A DNA stretch of 36,513 nucleotides from an uncultured Corynebacterium sp. (lineage in GTDB: Bacteria > Actinomycetota > Actinomycetes > Mycobacteriales > Mycobacteriaceae), in assembly GCF_946221105.1 (NCBI RefSeq), contig NZ_CAMICL010000020.1, positions 1 through 36,513 of the forward strand. Direction: 5' to 3'. The translations under genes were made by a program, and so were the position numbers. Of the stretch, positions 29,807 through 36,513 are shown one piece after another (position 1 is the stretch's first letter; each line of letters opens with the position of its first letter). Under the pieces are notes generated by a model that saw only the letters and a list, made by a program, of their open reading frames with translations, did not search any database and had not been told where the DNA came from.

Positions 29807-30781
29807 GTGTTGAAAAATGTTTTCATTAGTTTGGCGGTGTTCCTGCTCGCGGTGCTGGGCATCACGCCGGCGCACGCGCAGGTGCAGCGCCTGGATCAAG
29901 GCCACATCGACGCGTTCAACGTCACGGCGGACGGCGGCGAGCTGACTTTGGATCTGAAGGAAGACGCCACCGGCAGCCACGTGCGCCACGCTCCGGAGGT
30001 CGTGGAATTGGTCGTCGGCCAGGATGCGTACACGGAGCGCACGGCGGAGATCCCGGAGATCGGCAAGGCCGGCTATATGCTGCCGCAGACGCAGCGCTCG
30101 GATCTGATCTGGCCGGGCTGGGATACCCAGGGCGCGCGCGATATCGGCGCGATTGATCTGGAGTTTGTGGAGGTTACCGGCCCCGGCGAGGTCTACCTGT
30201 TCCAAACCGGCAGCTTCGGCTCCCTGGATCCGGTGCTCGATGGCGGCTCGACGCGCCTTGAGACGGGCTCCGTGATCGCCCAGGAGGAGCCGGCGCACGT
30301 CCATGCGAACTGGCTGTTCACCGAGCCCGGCACGTATCAGATGCGCGTTGTGGCCACCGGCGACGGCGCGAGTTCGAACGAGGCCACCTACACCTGGATC
30401 GTCGGCGACGGGGAGGCGGCGTCGGCGGCGAAGGCTGAGGCGCCTACGGAGGCACCCGCCGCGCAGTCCAAGGCGGCGACGAGTGCTGCGCAGTCGAGCA
30501 CCGCAACGAAGAAGGCTGCTCAGCAGCAGCCCGAGAAGCAGGCCCAAAAACCGGCCCAGAAACCTGCGCAGCAACCGGCCGAGAAACCGGCGCAGCAACC
30601 AGCCCAGCAGGAGCAGCCCGCCGAGGAGCGCCCGGACACGCTTGCGGAGACCGGCACGACGGTGATGACCGTCCCGTTCGCGGTCCTCGGCCTCGGCGTG
30701 GCGGTGTTCGGCGCGTCGATGTGCTGCCTGGATACGGCGTTGCGCCGCAAGCTGTTGGCACTTGCGGGGGTTGGGAAGTGA
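29807..30781 (+). CDS. Cell-wall-anchored surface protein with HxH (anchored-repeat/choice-of-anchor M) domain
   Basis: This 324-residue exported protein starts with a signal peptide ending PAHAQ (about residue 24). The surface domain (about 26-200) begins DQGHIDAFNV, continues GYMLPQTQRSDLIWPGW and VTGPGEVYLFQ, and ends with the hallmark HVHANWLFTEPGTY (H164, H166). A Lys/Gln/Pro/Ala low-complexity stalk (about 205-275, repeats of PAQKPAQ type) leads to a sorting-like signal: LAETG (279-283), a hydrophobic span and a basic tail. LAETG resembles the sortase LPxTG with Ala at position two. The start is GTG 29807; its first codons contain the Zur-like palindrome. The end overlaps the next start (GTGA). 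Probably a surface metal binder feeding the transporter below. Confidence 0.82.
   Translation: MLKNVFISLAVFLLAVLGITPAHAQVQRLDQGHIDAFNVTADGGELTLDLKEDATGSHVRHAPEVVELVVGQDAYTERTAEIPEIGKAGYMLPQTQRSDLIWPGWDTQGARDIGAIDLEFVEVTGPGEVYLFQTGSFGSLDPVLDGGSTRLETGSVIAQEEPAHVHANWLFTEPGTYQMRVVATGDGASSNEATYTWIVGDGEAASAAKAEAPTEAPAAQSKAATSAAQSSTATKKAAQQQPEKQAQKPAQKPAQQPAEKPAQQPAQQEQPAEERPDTLAETGTTVMTVPFAVLGLGVAVFGASMCCLDTALRRKLLALAGVGK
29811..29825. promoter_or_regulatory. Zur-box-like palindrome TGAAAA-ATG-TTTTCA
   Basis: A perfect 6-bp inverted repeat with 3-base spacer lies over codons 2-7 of the first gene, directly downstream of the predicted transcription start. Its sequence is very close to actinobacterial Zur operators (TGAAAA-type arms around a 3-base centre), and its position would block initiation. 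Zinc-dependent repression of the operon is inferred. Confidence 0.6.
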
Positions 30782-32280
30782 GGCGTGCCCGGGCGTTGGC
30801 GGCGTGCGCGTTCGCCGTTGCTCTTACGGGCTGCTCGCAGGCTCCGGGGGAGGTTGAGGGGTTGAGCGTGGTGGCGTCGACAAGCATTCTTGCGGACGTT
30901 GTGCGCAACGTCGCCGGCGATAACGCCGAGGTCAAGACGCTGATGCGCCGCGGCGCCGACCCGCACTCGTACGAGCCGACGCTGCACAACACGCGCGATA
31001 TCGCGTACGCGGACGCGGTGTTTACCAACGGGTTGTTGCTGGAGCCGCAGGCGCTGACCCGCACGATTGATGCGACGGCGCGCCCGCAGGCTCGGGTGGT
31101 GGCGCTGGCGGAGCAGACGCAGCGCTTCGGCTACGCGCCGATTCCGCTGGTGGAGGACGCGAGCCTGGACACGGTGTGGCTGGGGTTGCGGTTTGCGGCA
31201 GATCTTCCGCGCACTGCGGTGGCGGAGCTTTCGCTTGTCGACGCCTCCGGGCCCGGCACCGCCTCCGCCTTCATCCTGGGCACCTTCGGCACACCCGAGC
31301 TGCTGTTCGATTCTTCGGGCGGGTCGACGACGCTGCCGGTGGACGCTCACACCCACGTCAGCTGGGCCTTTTCCGCTCCCGGCGTGTACGAGCTGAAGCT
31401 TCGCGCTTCGGTGCGTGACGCGGTGGACGCGCCGGTGCGCAGTCAGACGGAGCAGACGGTCACCCTCGTGGTGGGGCAGGACCCGGCCCAGGCCGCCCCG
31501 GGCAAGCATGCGGTGGAGCGCGGGCACGTGGACATCGCCACGGTCGCCGGCAACGACAACACGCAGCTGACCCTGCGCACGGATGACGAGGGCGACCTGG
31601 ATCCCGCGGGCACGGTGGTTGTGGTGCCGTCGAAGACGCTGCAGCCGATCCCGCCGCAGCGCGAGTTCCGCTTCTTGGGCGACCCGGGCGAGGAGACGTA
31701 CCTGCTGCCGCAGGCGGTGCTGGGCCGGCACGTCCACGGCGAGCTGGACCCGCACATTTGGCACGACCCGGCGGCGATGGACGCGGTGGTCCAGGTGGTG
31801 CGCGACGAGCTGTCCGCGGTAGACCCCCGCCACGCCCGCGTCTTCGCCGAGAACGCCGAGCGCTACCGCGCCGAGCTGAAGCAGGCGGCGGCGGAGGTGC
31901 GCGAGCAGTTCGACCAGATCCCGGAAGCGAACCGCAACCTGGTCACCACCCACCACGGCTACGCCTACCTGGCGCGCGCCTACGGCCTGCGCGTGGCGGG
32001 GTTTGTCACCCCGAACCCGAGCGTGGAGCCGAGCCCGCGCGACCTGATGACGCTGTCGCGCACGCTGGACAACTTGGGCGTGCCGGCGGTGTTCGTCGAG
32101 CACGGCAACGAAGACGAAACGCCCGTTTTGAACGAAACCGCCGCCTCGCACGGGGTTGAGGTGTGCCCGATCTGGGGCGACACCTTGGACCCGCCGGGGG
32201 AGGGGCCTGCGCAGACGTATGTGGATCTGGTGCGGGCCAATGGGGCGTCGATAAGCAAATGTTTGAAAGGACAACCATGA
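30778..32280 (+). CDS. Anchored-repeat ABC transporter substrate-binding lipoprotein with inserted HxH surface domain
   Basis: This 500-residue lipoprotein (GTG start overlapping the previous stop; lipobox LTGC, C19) is a ZnuA-type metal-binding protein split by an insertion. The N-lobe (about 29-117) has VVASTSILADVVRNVAGDN and ligand H63 in ADPHSYEP. Residues about 118-323 are surface-domain sequence. The C-lobe resumes at ELDPHIWHDP (H326), TTHHGYAYLAR (H392) and GDTLDPPG (D469). A His-His-His-Asp set favours zinc over manganese. Within the insert the order is the domain C-half (VWLGL ... DASGPG ... HTHVSWAFSAPGVY, H191/H193), then its N-half (ERGHVDIATV ... FLGDPGEETYLLPQ), the reverse of the neighbouring proteins. 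E. coli ZnuA carries its His-rich loop in the same interval. Confidence 0.85.
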   Translation: MRRARALAACAFAVALTGCSQAPGEVEGLSVVASTSILADVVRNVAGDNAEVKTLMRRGADPHSYEPTLHNTRDIAYADAVFTNGLLLEPQALTRTIDATARPQARVVALAEQTQRFGYAPIPLVEDASLDTVWLGLRFAADLPRTAVAELSLVDASGPGTASAFILGTFGTPELLFDSSGGSTTLPVDAHTHVSWAFSAPGVYELKLRASVRDAVDAPVRSQTEQTVTLVVGQDPAQAAPGKHAVERGHVDIATVAGNDNTQLTLRTDDEGDLDPAGTVVVVPSKTLQPIPPQREFRFLGDPGEETYLLPQAVLGRHVHGELDPHIWHDPAAMDAVVQVVRDELSAVDPRHARVFAENAERYRAELKQAAAEVREQFDQIPEANRNLVTTHHGYAYLARAYGLRVAGFVTPNPSVEPSPRDLMTLSRTLDNLGVPAVFVEHGNEDETPVLNETAASHGVEVCPIWGDTLDPPGEGPAQTYVDLVRANGASISKCLKGQP

Positions 32281-33131
32281 AGATTCCCGCCATTATCACC
32301 GCCGCAATGATCGCGGCCGCACCCGTCGCTGCCGCCCAGGTACCGGACAACGACCCGGCGTTGCAGCAGGTCGTCGGCGCCGACGAGCAGGTCGCCCCGC
32401 TGGGCGAGCACGCCGTCATCGACGCCGGCCACGCGGACCTGGGCCCCGTCTTTGCCGACGGGAAAATGCAGTTCCTGGTGCGCGACGACACGCAGGACAC
32501 GCCCGTGTGGCGCCACCTCGAGGACGTGGTCTTCGCCGTCGGCGACGGCGCGAAGCAGACCCTGCCGGAGACCGACCAGTTCGCGTTCACCGGCGCGAAG
32601 CCGGGGGCCGAGGTGTGGGTGATCCCGCAGACCGAGGTTGCCGGCGTGCCGTGGCTGGGGTGGAACTCGCAGGCGCCGTCGCTTCTGGAACGCTCCGCCA
32701 ACGGGATGAGCCTGGAGTTCGGCGGGCACGAAGGCCCGGGCCAGTTCTCCCTGTTTGTCCAGCCCGGCGGGTTCCACGAGCCGCAGCAGCTGTGGAACGA
32801 GCAGGAGCCCGGCACGCAGTCGATGTGGGTGGAGCCGAACACGCACACCCACGCCAACTGGGTGTTCACCGAGCCGGGCGCGCACCTTATCGGCGTGCGC
32901 GCCAAGGTGGAGGACCAAGACGGCACGGTGCACGAGGACGAGCAGGTCGTGCGCATTGCCGTGGGCGTGGACCCGGCGGAAGCGGCGGATGCCCAGTTCG
33001 GCGAGTTCAGGGCTGAGGGGCAGGCCGGCGCGGAGCAGCAGAACAACGGCCTGAAAATCGGACTGCTGGCGGGTGCGGGCGTGCTGCTTCTCGCCTTGAT
33101 TGCGCTGTTTGTTGTGCGGGGCCGCCGATGA
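32277..33131 (+). CDS. Membrane-anchored surface protein with HxH (choice-of-anchor M) domain
   Basis: This 284-residue exported protein has a signal peptide ending VAAAQ (about residue 20) and one surface domain (about 40-230) in normal order: IDAGHADLGPV, VWVIPQTEVAGVPWLGWN, EGPGQFSLF and THTHANWVFTEPGAH with H190 and H192. A short linker and a C-terminal membrane span (about 259-279) ending RGRR follow; no LPxTG-like motif is present. It would therefore sit on the membrane rather than the wall, between the wall-anchored proteins and the transporter. ATG 32277 overlaps the upstream stop and has AAAGGA. The domain is related to those at 29807 and 34739. A metal-relay role is inferred. Confidence 0.82.
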   Translation: MKIPAIITAAMIAAAPVAAAQVPDNDPALQQVVGADEQVAPLGEHAVIDAGHADLGPVFADGKMQFLVRDDTQDTPVWRHLEDVVFAVGDGAKQTLPETDQFAFTGAKPGAEVWVIPQTEVAGVPWLGWNSQAPSLLERSANGMSLEFGGHEGPGQFSLFVQPGGFHEPQQLWNEQEPGTQSMWVEPNTHTHANWVFTEPGAHLIGVRAKVEDQDGTVHEDEQVVRIAVGVDPAEAADAQFGEFRAEGQAGAEQQNNGLKIGLLAGAGVLLLALIALFVVRGRR

Positions 33132-33880
33132 GAAGGATTGAGGTGCGCGACCTGGCGGTGTCGTATCCGGGCCGCGACGTGTTCCGCGGGGTGGACCTCA
33201 CGCTGCGCGGCGGCGAGTTCGTCGGCCTGCTCGGGCCCAACGGCGCGGGCAAGACCACCCTCATGCGTGCGGTGCTAGGCCTTATCCCCGCGGACGCCGG
33301 GACGGTCTCCGCTGGCAGGCGCCCGGTGCGCAAGGTGGTGGGGTACGTGCCGCAGGCGCACAACGTGGCCTGGGATTTCCCCATCGACGTCTACGACGCC
33401 ACGCTCAACGCCACCCTGGGCCAGCGCCCGTGGTGGCACCGCGCTGGCGAGCGCGAGCACCGCGCCGCCGAGCGAGCTTTGGCGATGGTCAACCTGACCG
33501 ACCTGGCCGCGCGCCCAATCCACGACCTGTCCGGCGGCCAGCGCCAGCGTGTGCTCATCGCGCGCGCCCTGGTGCGGCGGCCGGGCATGCTGCTTCTCGA
33601 CGAACCGTTTACCGGCCTGGACATCCCCACCACCGAGCACCTGCTGCGGCTGTTCCGCCGCCTGGTGGACCGGGGGCTCGGCGTGGTCATGTCCACCCAC
33701 AACATCGCCGAGGCCATCGATTCCTGCGACCGCTTGGTGCTGTTCAACCGCGGTGTTGTCGCCGATGCCGCGACGCATGAGCTTAACGACGACGCCCCGT
33801 GGACCCGCACCTTCTCCGTCGACGAGGATTCGCCGTGGCTGCGCGGCGTGCGAGCGCATTTGGAGGCTACCCGTGCCTGA
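33128..33880 (+). CDS. Anchored-repeat ABC transporter ATPase
   Basis: This 250-residue ATPase of the Zn/Mn ABC-3 class has Walker A GPNGAGKTT, Q-loop GYVPQAHNVAWDFPIDVYDA, signature DLSGGQRQRVLIARAL, Walker B MLLLDEPFTGLD and switch His in MSTHNIAEAI. It overlaps the preceding surface-protein stop (ATGA) and drives the permease encoded next. It differs from mntB in the loop after the Q-loop (GQRPWWHRAGEREH), so the two transporters are not recent duplicates. Confidence 0.9.
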   Translation: MRRIEVRDLAVSYPGRDVFRGVDLTLRGGEFVGLLGPNGAGKTTLMRAVLGLIPADAGTVSAGRRPVRKVVGYVPQAHNVAWDFPIDVYDATLNATLGQRPWWHRAGEREHRAAERALAMVNLTDLAARPIHDLSGGQRQRVLIARALVRRPGMLLLDEPFTGLDIPTTEHLLRLFRRLVDRGLGVVMSTHNIAEAIDSCDRLVLFNRGVVADAATHELNDDAPWTRTFSVDEDSPWLRGVRAHLEATRA

Positions 33881-34742
33881 GATTTCGTTTCTGCAATTCC
33901 TGGCCGACATGGCCAACCCCCAGCTGGCGTTTCTGCCGCGCGCGCTGGCGGCCGCGGTAATCGCGGCGGTGCTGTGCGCGGTGGTGGGCTGTTTCGTGGT
34001 GCTGCGCGGCATGGCCTTTATCGGCGACGCGGTGGCTCACGCCGTCTTCCCCGGCATCGCGGTGGCGTTTGCCTGGCAGGTCTCCGTGCTGCTGGGCGGG
34101 GCGGTGGCCGGCGCGATCGTCGCGGTGCTGATCGCGGTGATGTCGCAGCGGCGCACCATTAAAGAGGACTCGGTGATCGGCATCGTGTTCACCGCCGCGT
34201 TCGCCTTCGGCCTGGTCGTGATCTCCCGTGCGGAGGGCTACACCGCCTCCGTCAGCTCGTTTTTGTTCGGCTCGCTGACGGGCGTCAGCTCCGCCACGCT
34301 GGCCGTCCACGCCGTCGCCGGCGCGCTAATCGTGGCCGTGGTGGTGGCGCTTCGCCCGTGGCTCACAGCGGTGGCACTGGACCGGGAGACCGCCCGCGCG
34401 ATGAACCTGCCGGTCGCCGCGCTGGATCTGGCGCTGTACCTGTGCGTGACCTTCGCGGTGGTGCTGGCGGTGCAGACGGTGGGCAATATCCTGGTGGTAG
34501 CGCTGCTGATCACCCCGGCCGCCGCGGCGCGGCTGTTCACGGACAAGCTGGGCATGATGATGTGTATCGCCGCCGCGTTCGGCGTGGCCGGCAGCGTGGC
34601 GGGGGTATGGCTGGCGTGGTCCTACGACTCGCCCACGGGCGCGACCATCGTTTTGGCCGTGACCGCCATCTTCGCGCTGAGCTGGCTGTTCGCCCCGAAG
34701 CGCGGTGCGCTGGCCGGCTGGATTCAGGGGGTGCAACGGTGA
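33873..34742 (+). CDS. Anchored-repeat ABC transporter permease (ABC-3 family)
   Basis: This 289-residue integral membrane permease of the ZnuB class has about eight or nine spans, GDAVAHAVFPGIAVAFAW (family motif), TIKEDSVIGIVFTAAFAFG (ATPase contact) and VQTVGNILVVALLITPAAAA. The start is GTG 33873, eight bases inside the ATPase gene, with TTGGAGG at the right distance. The frame extends upstream to 33549 but this would overlap most of the ATPase. The stop overlaps the next start (GTGA). Similar in layout to mntC but without its polar tail. Confidence 0.88.
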   Translation: MPEISFLQFLADMANPQLAFLPRALAAAVIAAVLCAVVGCFVVLRGMAFIGDAVAHAVFPGIAVAFAWQVSVLLGGAVAGAIVAVLIAVMSQRRTIKEDSVIGIVFTAAFAFGLVVISRAEGYTASVSSFLFGSLTGVSSATLAVHAVAGALIVAVVVALRPWLTAVALDRETARAMNLPVAALDLALYLCVTFAVVLAVQTVGNILVVALLITPAAAARLFTDKLGMMMCIAAAFGVAGSVAGVWLAWSYDSPTGATIVLAVTAIFALSWLFAPKRGALAGWIQGVQR

Positions 34743-36513
34743 AGCGATTCGTCGCAGCAGCAGCCGCAGCGGTGCTCACGCTCGCGGCCGCACCGCTTGC
34801 GCAGGCCTCGGAGCACAACCCCGGCGACCCGGGCCACAGCGTGGAACTGGGGAAGATCGACCACCCGTGCGCCGGGCGCAAACTGCTCTACCACTCCCAC
34901 AACGACGCGCTCTACGGCACCTACAAAAACGACAAGCTCACCGTGATGGCGGTGGACGGCCAGCAGGTCACCGACCAAGAAAAGGTCTGCTTCCGCCTCG
35001 CCCCGGACGCCGACGCCGACGGCAACGACGTGTCCACCTTGACCATGCCGGAGGACGGATCCCTGGACTTCCTCGGCGAGCCCGGCAGCACCGTGTGGGC
35101 CGCGCCGCAGTCCGCGGACTGGACCGACAGCTGGCGGCCCATCTGGTCTGGCCTGGGCGCCTTCGACCCCGCGCACGAGGCGGGCGAGATCCCGGATAAC
35201 TTCGTCGACGACGTCATGCACTTCGACCTGGTGGACATGGACGGCCCCGGGGATGTCAACGTGTTTTTCTCCTCGCGCGTGGGCGACCCGGAGCGGCTGT
35301 TTAGCTCCGCTGACGAGGACATGCGCACTATCACCTACGACGTCGGCGGCCACGGCCACTTCACCTGGACGTTCTCTGAACCGGGCATCTACGAAATGAC
35401 CTGGCAGGGCCGCGCCGAGCTCGACGGCGGCGGCACGGAGCGCTCGGAGCCGGTGACCCAGTACTGGCTCGTCGGCGACGACGCCACCGTCGGCCTGCCC
35501 GAGGGCACCACAACCGACCTGCGCACCCCCAACACCACGGAGGAAACCACCAGCCCGAGCGCAAGCTCCTCCACGCGCGCCACACCCGCGCCGCGCCCGA
35601 AACCCTCGCCGAGCACGCGTGCCACGCCTGCGCCGCGTCCTACGACACCGGCGGAAACAACGCCGACGAGCACCGGGGCCGCCGCGGCCGAGGACCGGCG
35701 CAAGCTCATTGAGGCCGGGCATATGGATATGGCGTTGGTGGCCGAAGGGTCGTCGATAGGCGCAGTGCTCATCGACGACTCCGACCCCCACAACCAGGCC
35801 AAACGCGAATCCGGCAGCTTCATTTTCGCCGTGCCAGACGCGGCCAAAAAGACGCTGCCGGAAGGCGCGCGCGAAAGCTTCCCGGAGCCGCCTGAGGCGA
35901 TGTGGATCCTGCCGCAGGCGCAGGAGAAGAACCTGCCTTGGCTGGGCTTTTCCACCACCCGGGTGGGCGCCGACGCGCTGGCGCAAGGTTCGAAGGTCAC
36001 AGTGTCCATGCGCGACGTGTCCGGGCCCGGGCGCATCTACACCTGGCACGAGGACCTGCGGGGCTTGCGCGTGGAGCTGGACTCCGGCGACGCCTCCAAG
36101 CAACTTGAGTACCCGGTCAACGCGCACGACCACCAGGGTTTCGGGTTCACCGAGCCCGGCGTTTACGCCGCCACGTTCACCTTCGCCGGAACGTCCGCCT
36201 CCGGCGAGGACTTCTCCGAGGACCTGGTGGCCACCTTCGCCGTGGGCGACGAGGCCGTCACGGCCGCGCGCGAGGGCCGCCTCGGCGACGCAGGCGCTTC
36301 CGGGGCCGGTGCCGGCAAGGGCAAGCTCACGCTGCCGGGCGCGCTCGCGGAAGGCATCCGCTCGCTGGAAAAAGAGCTGAAGAAGGCCGGCGACACGCTC
36401 GCGCCGCTCGCACGCAAGAAGGACAACAGCGGCGACGGCGGCAGCGGCGCGAAGTCGGGGGCAGTGTCGAGCTCGGCCGCGGCACCGGCTTTGATTCGCT
36501 GGCCTATCTGCTG
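34739..36513 (+). CDS. Large surface protein with two HxH domains, ABC-transporter-associated (partial at right edge)
   Basis: The frame stays open from GTG 34739 (overlapping the permease stop) to the window end, 591 codons, so the C-terminus and any anchor are unseen. A signal peptide ends about residue 25 (APLAQAS). Domain 1 (about 26-265) contains LDFLGEPGSTVWAAPQ, DMDGPGDVNVFF and GHGHFTWTFSEPGIY (H205, H207). A Thr/Pro/Ser/Arg stalk (about 268-320, repeats of TRATPAPRP) links to domain 2 (about 322-505) with IEAGHMDMALV, WILPQAQEKNLPWLGFS and HDHQGFGFTEPGVY (H463, H465). The remainder is a Lys-containing, Gly/Ser-rich segment. Two Cys near the start (HPCAG, KVCFRL) may pair. Probably a wall protein delivering metal to the adjacent transporter. 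Confidence 0.82.
   Translation, partial: MKRFVAAAAAAVLTLAAAPLAQASEHNPGDPGHSVELGKIDHPCAGRKLLYHSHNDALYGTYKNDKLTVMAVDGQQVTDQEKVCFRLAPDADADGNDVSTLTMPEDGSLDFLGEPGSTVWAAPQSADWTDSWRPIWSGLGAFDPAHEAGEIPDNFVDDVMHFDLVDMDGPGDVNVFFSSRVGDPERLFSSADEDMRTITYDVGGHGHFTWTFSEPGIYEMTWQGRAELDGGGTERSEPVTQYWLVGDDATVGLPEGTTTDLRTPNTTEETTSPSASSSTRATPAPRPKPSPSTRATPAPRPTTPAETTPTSTGAAAAEDRRKLIEAGHMDMALVAEGSSIGAVLIDDSDPHNQAKRESGSFIFAVPDAAKKTLPEGARESFPEPPEAMWILPQAQEKNLPWLGFSTTRVGADALAQGSKVTVSMRDVSGPGRIYTWHEDLRGLRVELDSGDASKQLEYPVNAHDHQGFGFTEPGVYAATFTFAGTSASGEDFSEDLVATFAVGDEAVTAAREGRLGDAGASGAGAGKGKLTLPGALAEGIRSLEKELKKAGDTLAPLARKKDNSGDGGSGAKSGAVSSSAAAPALIRWPIC

Noticed and set aside
29636..30598. Upstream extension of the HNH frame to 681 residues
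   Set aside because: The extension crosses the divergent promoter region and lies antisense to the first anchored-repeat gene; it is Arg/Leu-rich shadow sequence. The ATG at 29635 has a fitting -10.
1..36513. CRISPR arrays, insertion sequences, rRNA genes
   Set aside because: No regular spaced repeats, transposase motifs, terminal inverted repeats or rRNA-like sequence were seen.

Overview
The window reads as chromosomal DNA of a high-GC Corynebacterium. The evidence is the tRNA-Tyr/Thr/Met/Trp - secE - nusG - rplK - rplA order, a NusG with a long acidic N-terminal extension, menaquinone genes arranged as in mycobacteria/corynebacteria (menD - DUF3592 - mgtA - menG - menJ - polyprenyl synthase), an actinobacterial anchored-repeat ABC transporter cluster, and many genes whose start codon lies 6-8 nt after a TANNNT -10 hexamer (leaderless transcription, common in this genus).

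Layout. 1-1406: HicAB-type toxin-antitoxin pair, the 3' end of a second HicB-like gene at the left edge, a decayed-looking stretch and a small membrane protein. 1403-3351: menE and a YhfC-type intramembrane protease (minus strand). 3467-4456: a secreted, membrane-anchored protein of unknown function. 4512-8434: histidine kinase, response regulator, BcrA-like ABC ATPase and its permease. 8442-9482: an unknown lipoprotein. 9634-10998: an M20 amidohydrolase. 10995-16786: menB (minus), menC, a DASS/SLC13 transporter, a one-span membrane protein and menD. 16783-18481: DUF3592 protein and the mannosyltransferase MgtA. 18514-21930: a manganese cassette (MntR-like regulator facing a permease/ATPase/lipoprotein operon plus a small unknown gene). 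22024-25051: menG, menJ, polyprenyl diphosphate synthase. 25116-28494: four tRNA genes, secE, nusG, rplK, rplA. 28553-29635: DUF222/HNH nuclease-like gene. 29807 to the right edge: a translationally coupled six-gene operon of surface proteins and an ABC metal transporter; the last gene runs off the window.

How the genes work together. Men genes cover o-succinylbenzoate formation (menD, menC), its CoA ligation (menE), naphthoate ring closure (menB), final methylation (menG), isoprenoid tail reduction (menJ) and probably tail synthesis. menF, menH and menA are not in the window. Two metal-uptake systems can be told apart by their binding-protein ligands: the mnt cassette has the His-His-Glu-Asp set of PsaA-type Mn proteins, whereas the anchored-repeat system has His-His-His-Asp and lies behind a TGAAAA-N3-TTTTCA palindrome that looks like a Zur (zinc) operator.

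The most unusual item is the anchored-repeat operon. Its binding protein (30778-32280) carries an insertion made of the same HxH surface domain found in its neighbours, but with the two halves of the domain in reversed order (C-half then N-half), placed just before the second metal-ligand histidine. This suggests a physical relay of metal from wall-anchored proteins to the transporter.
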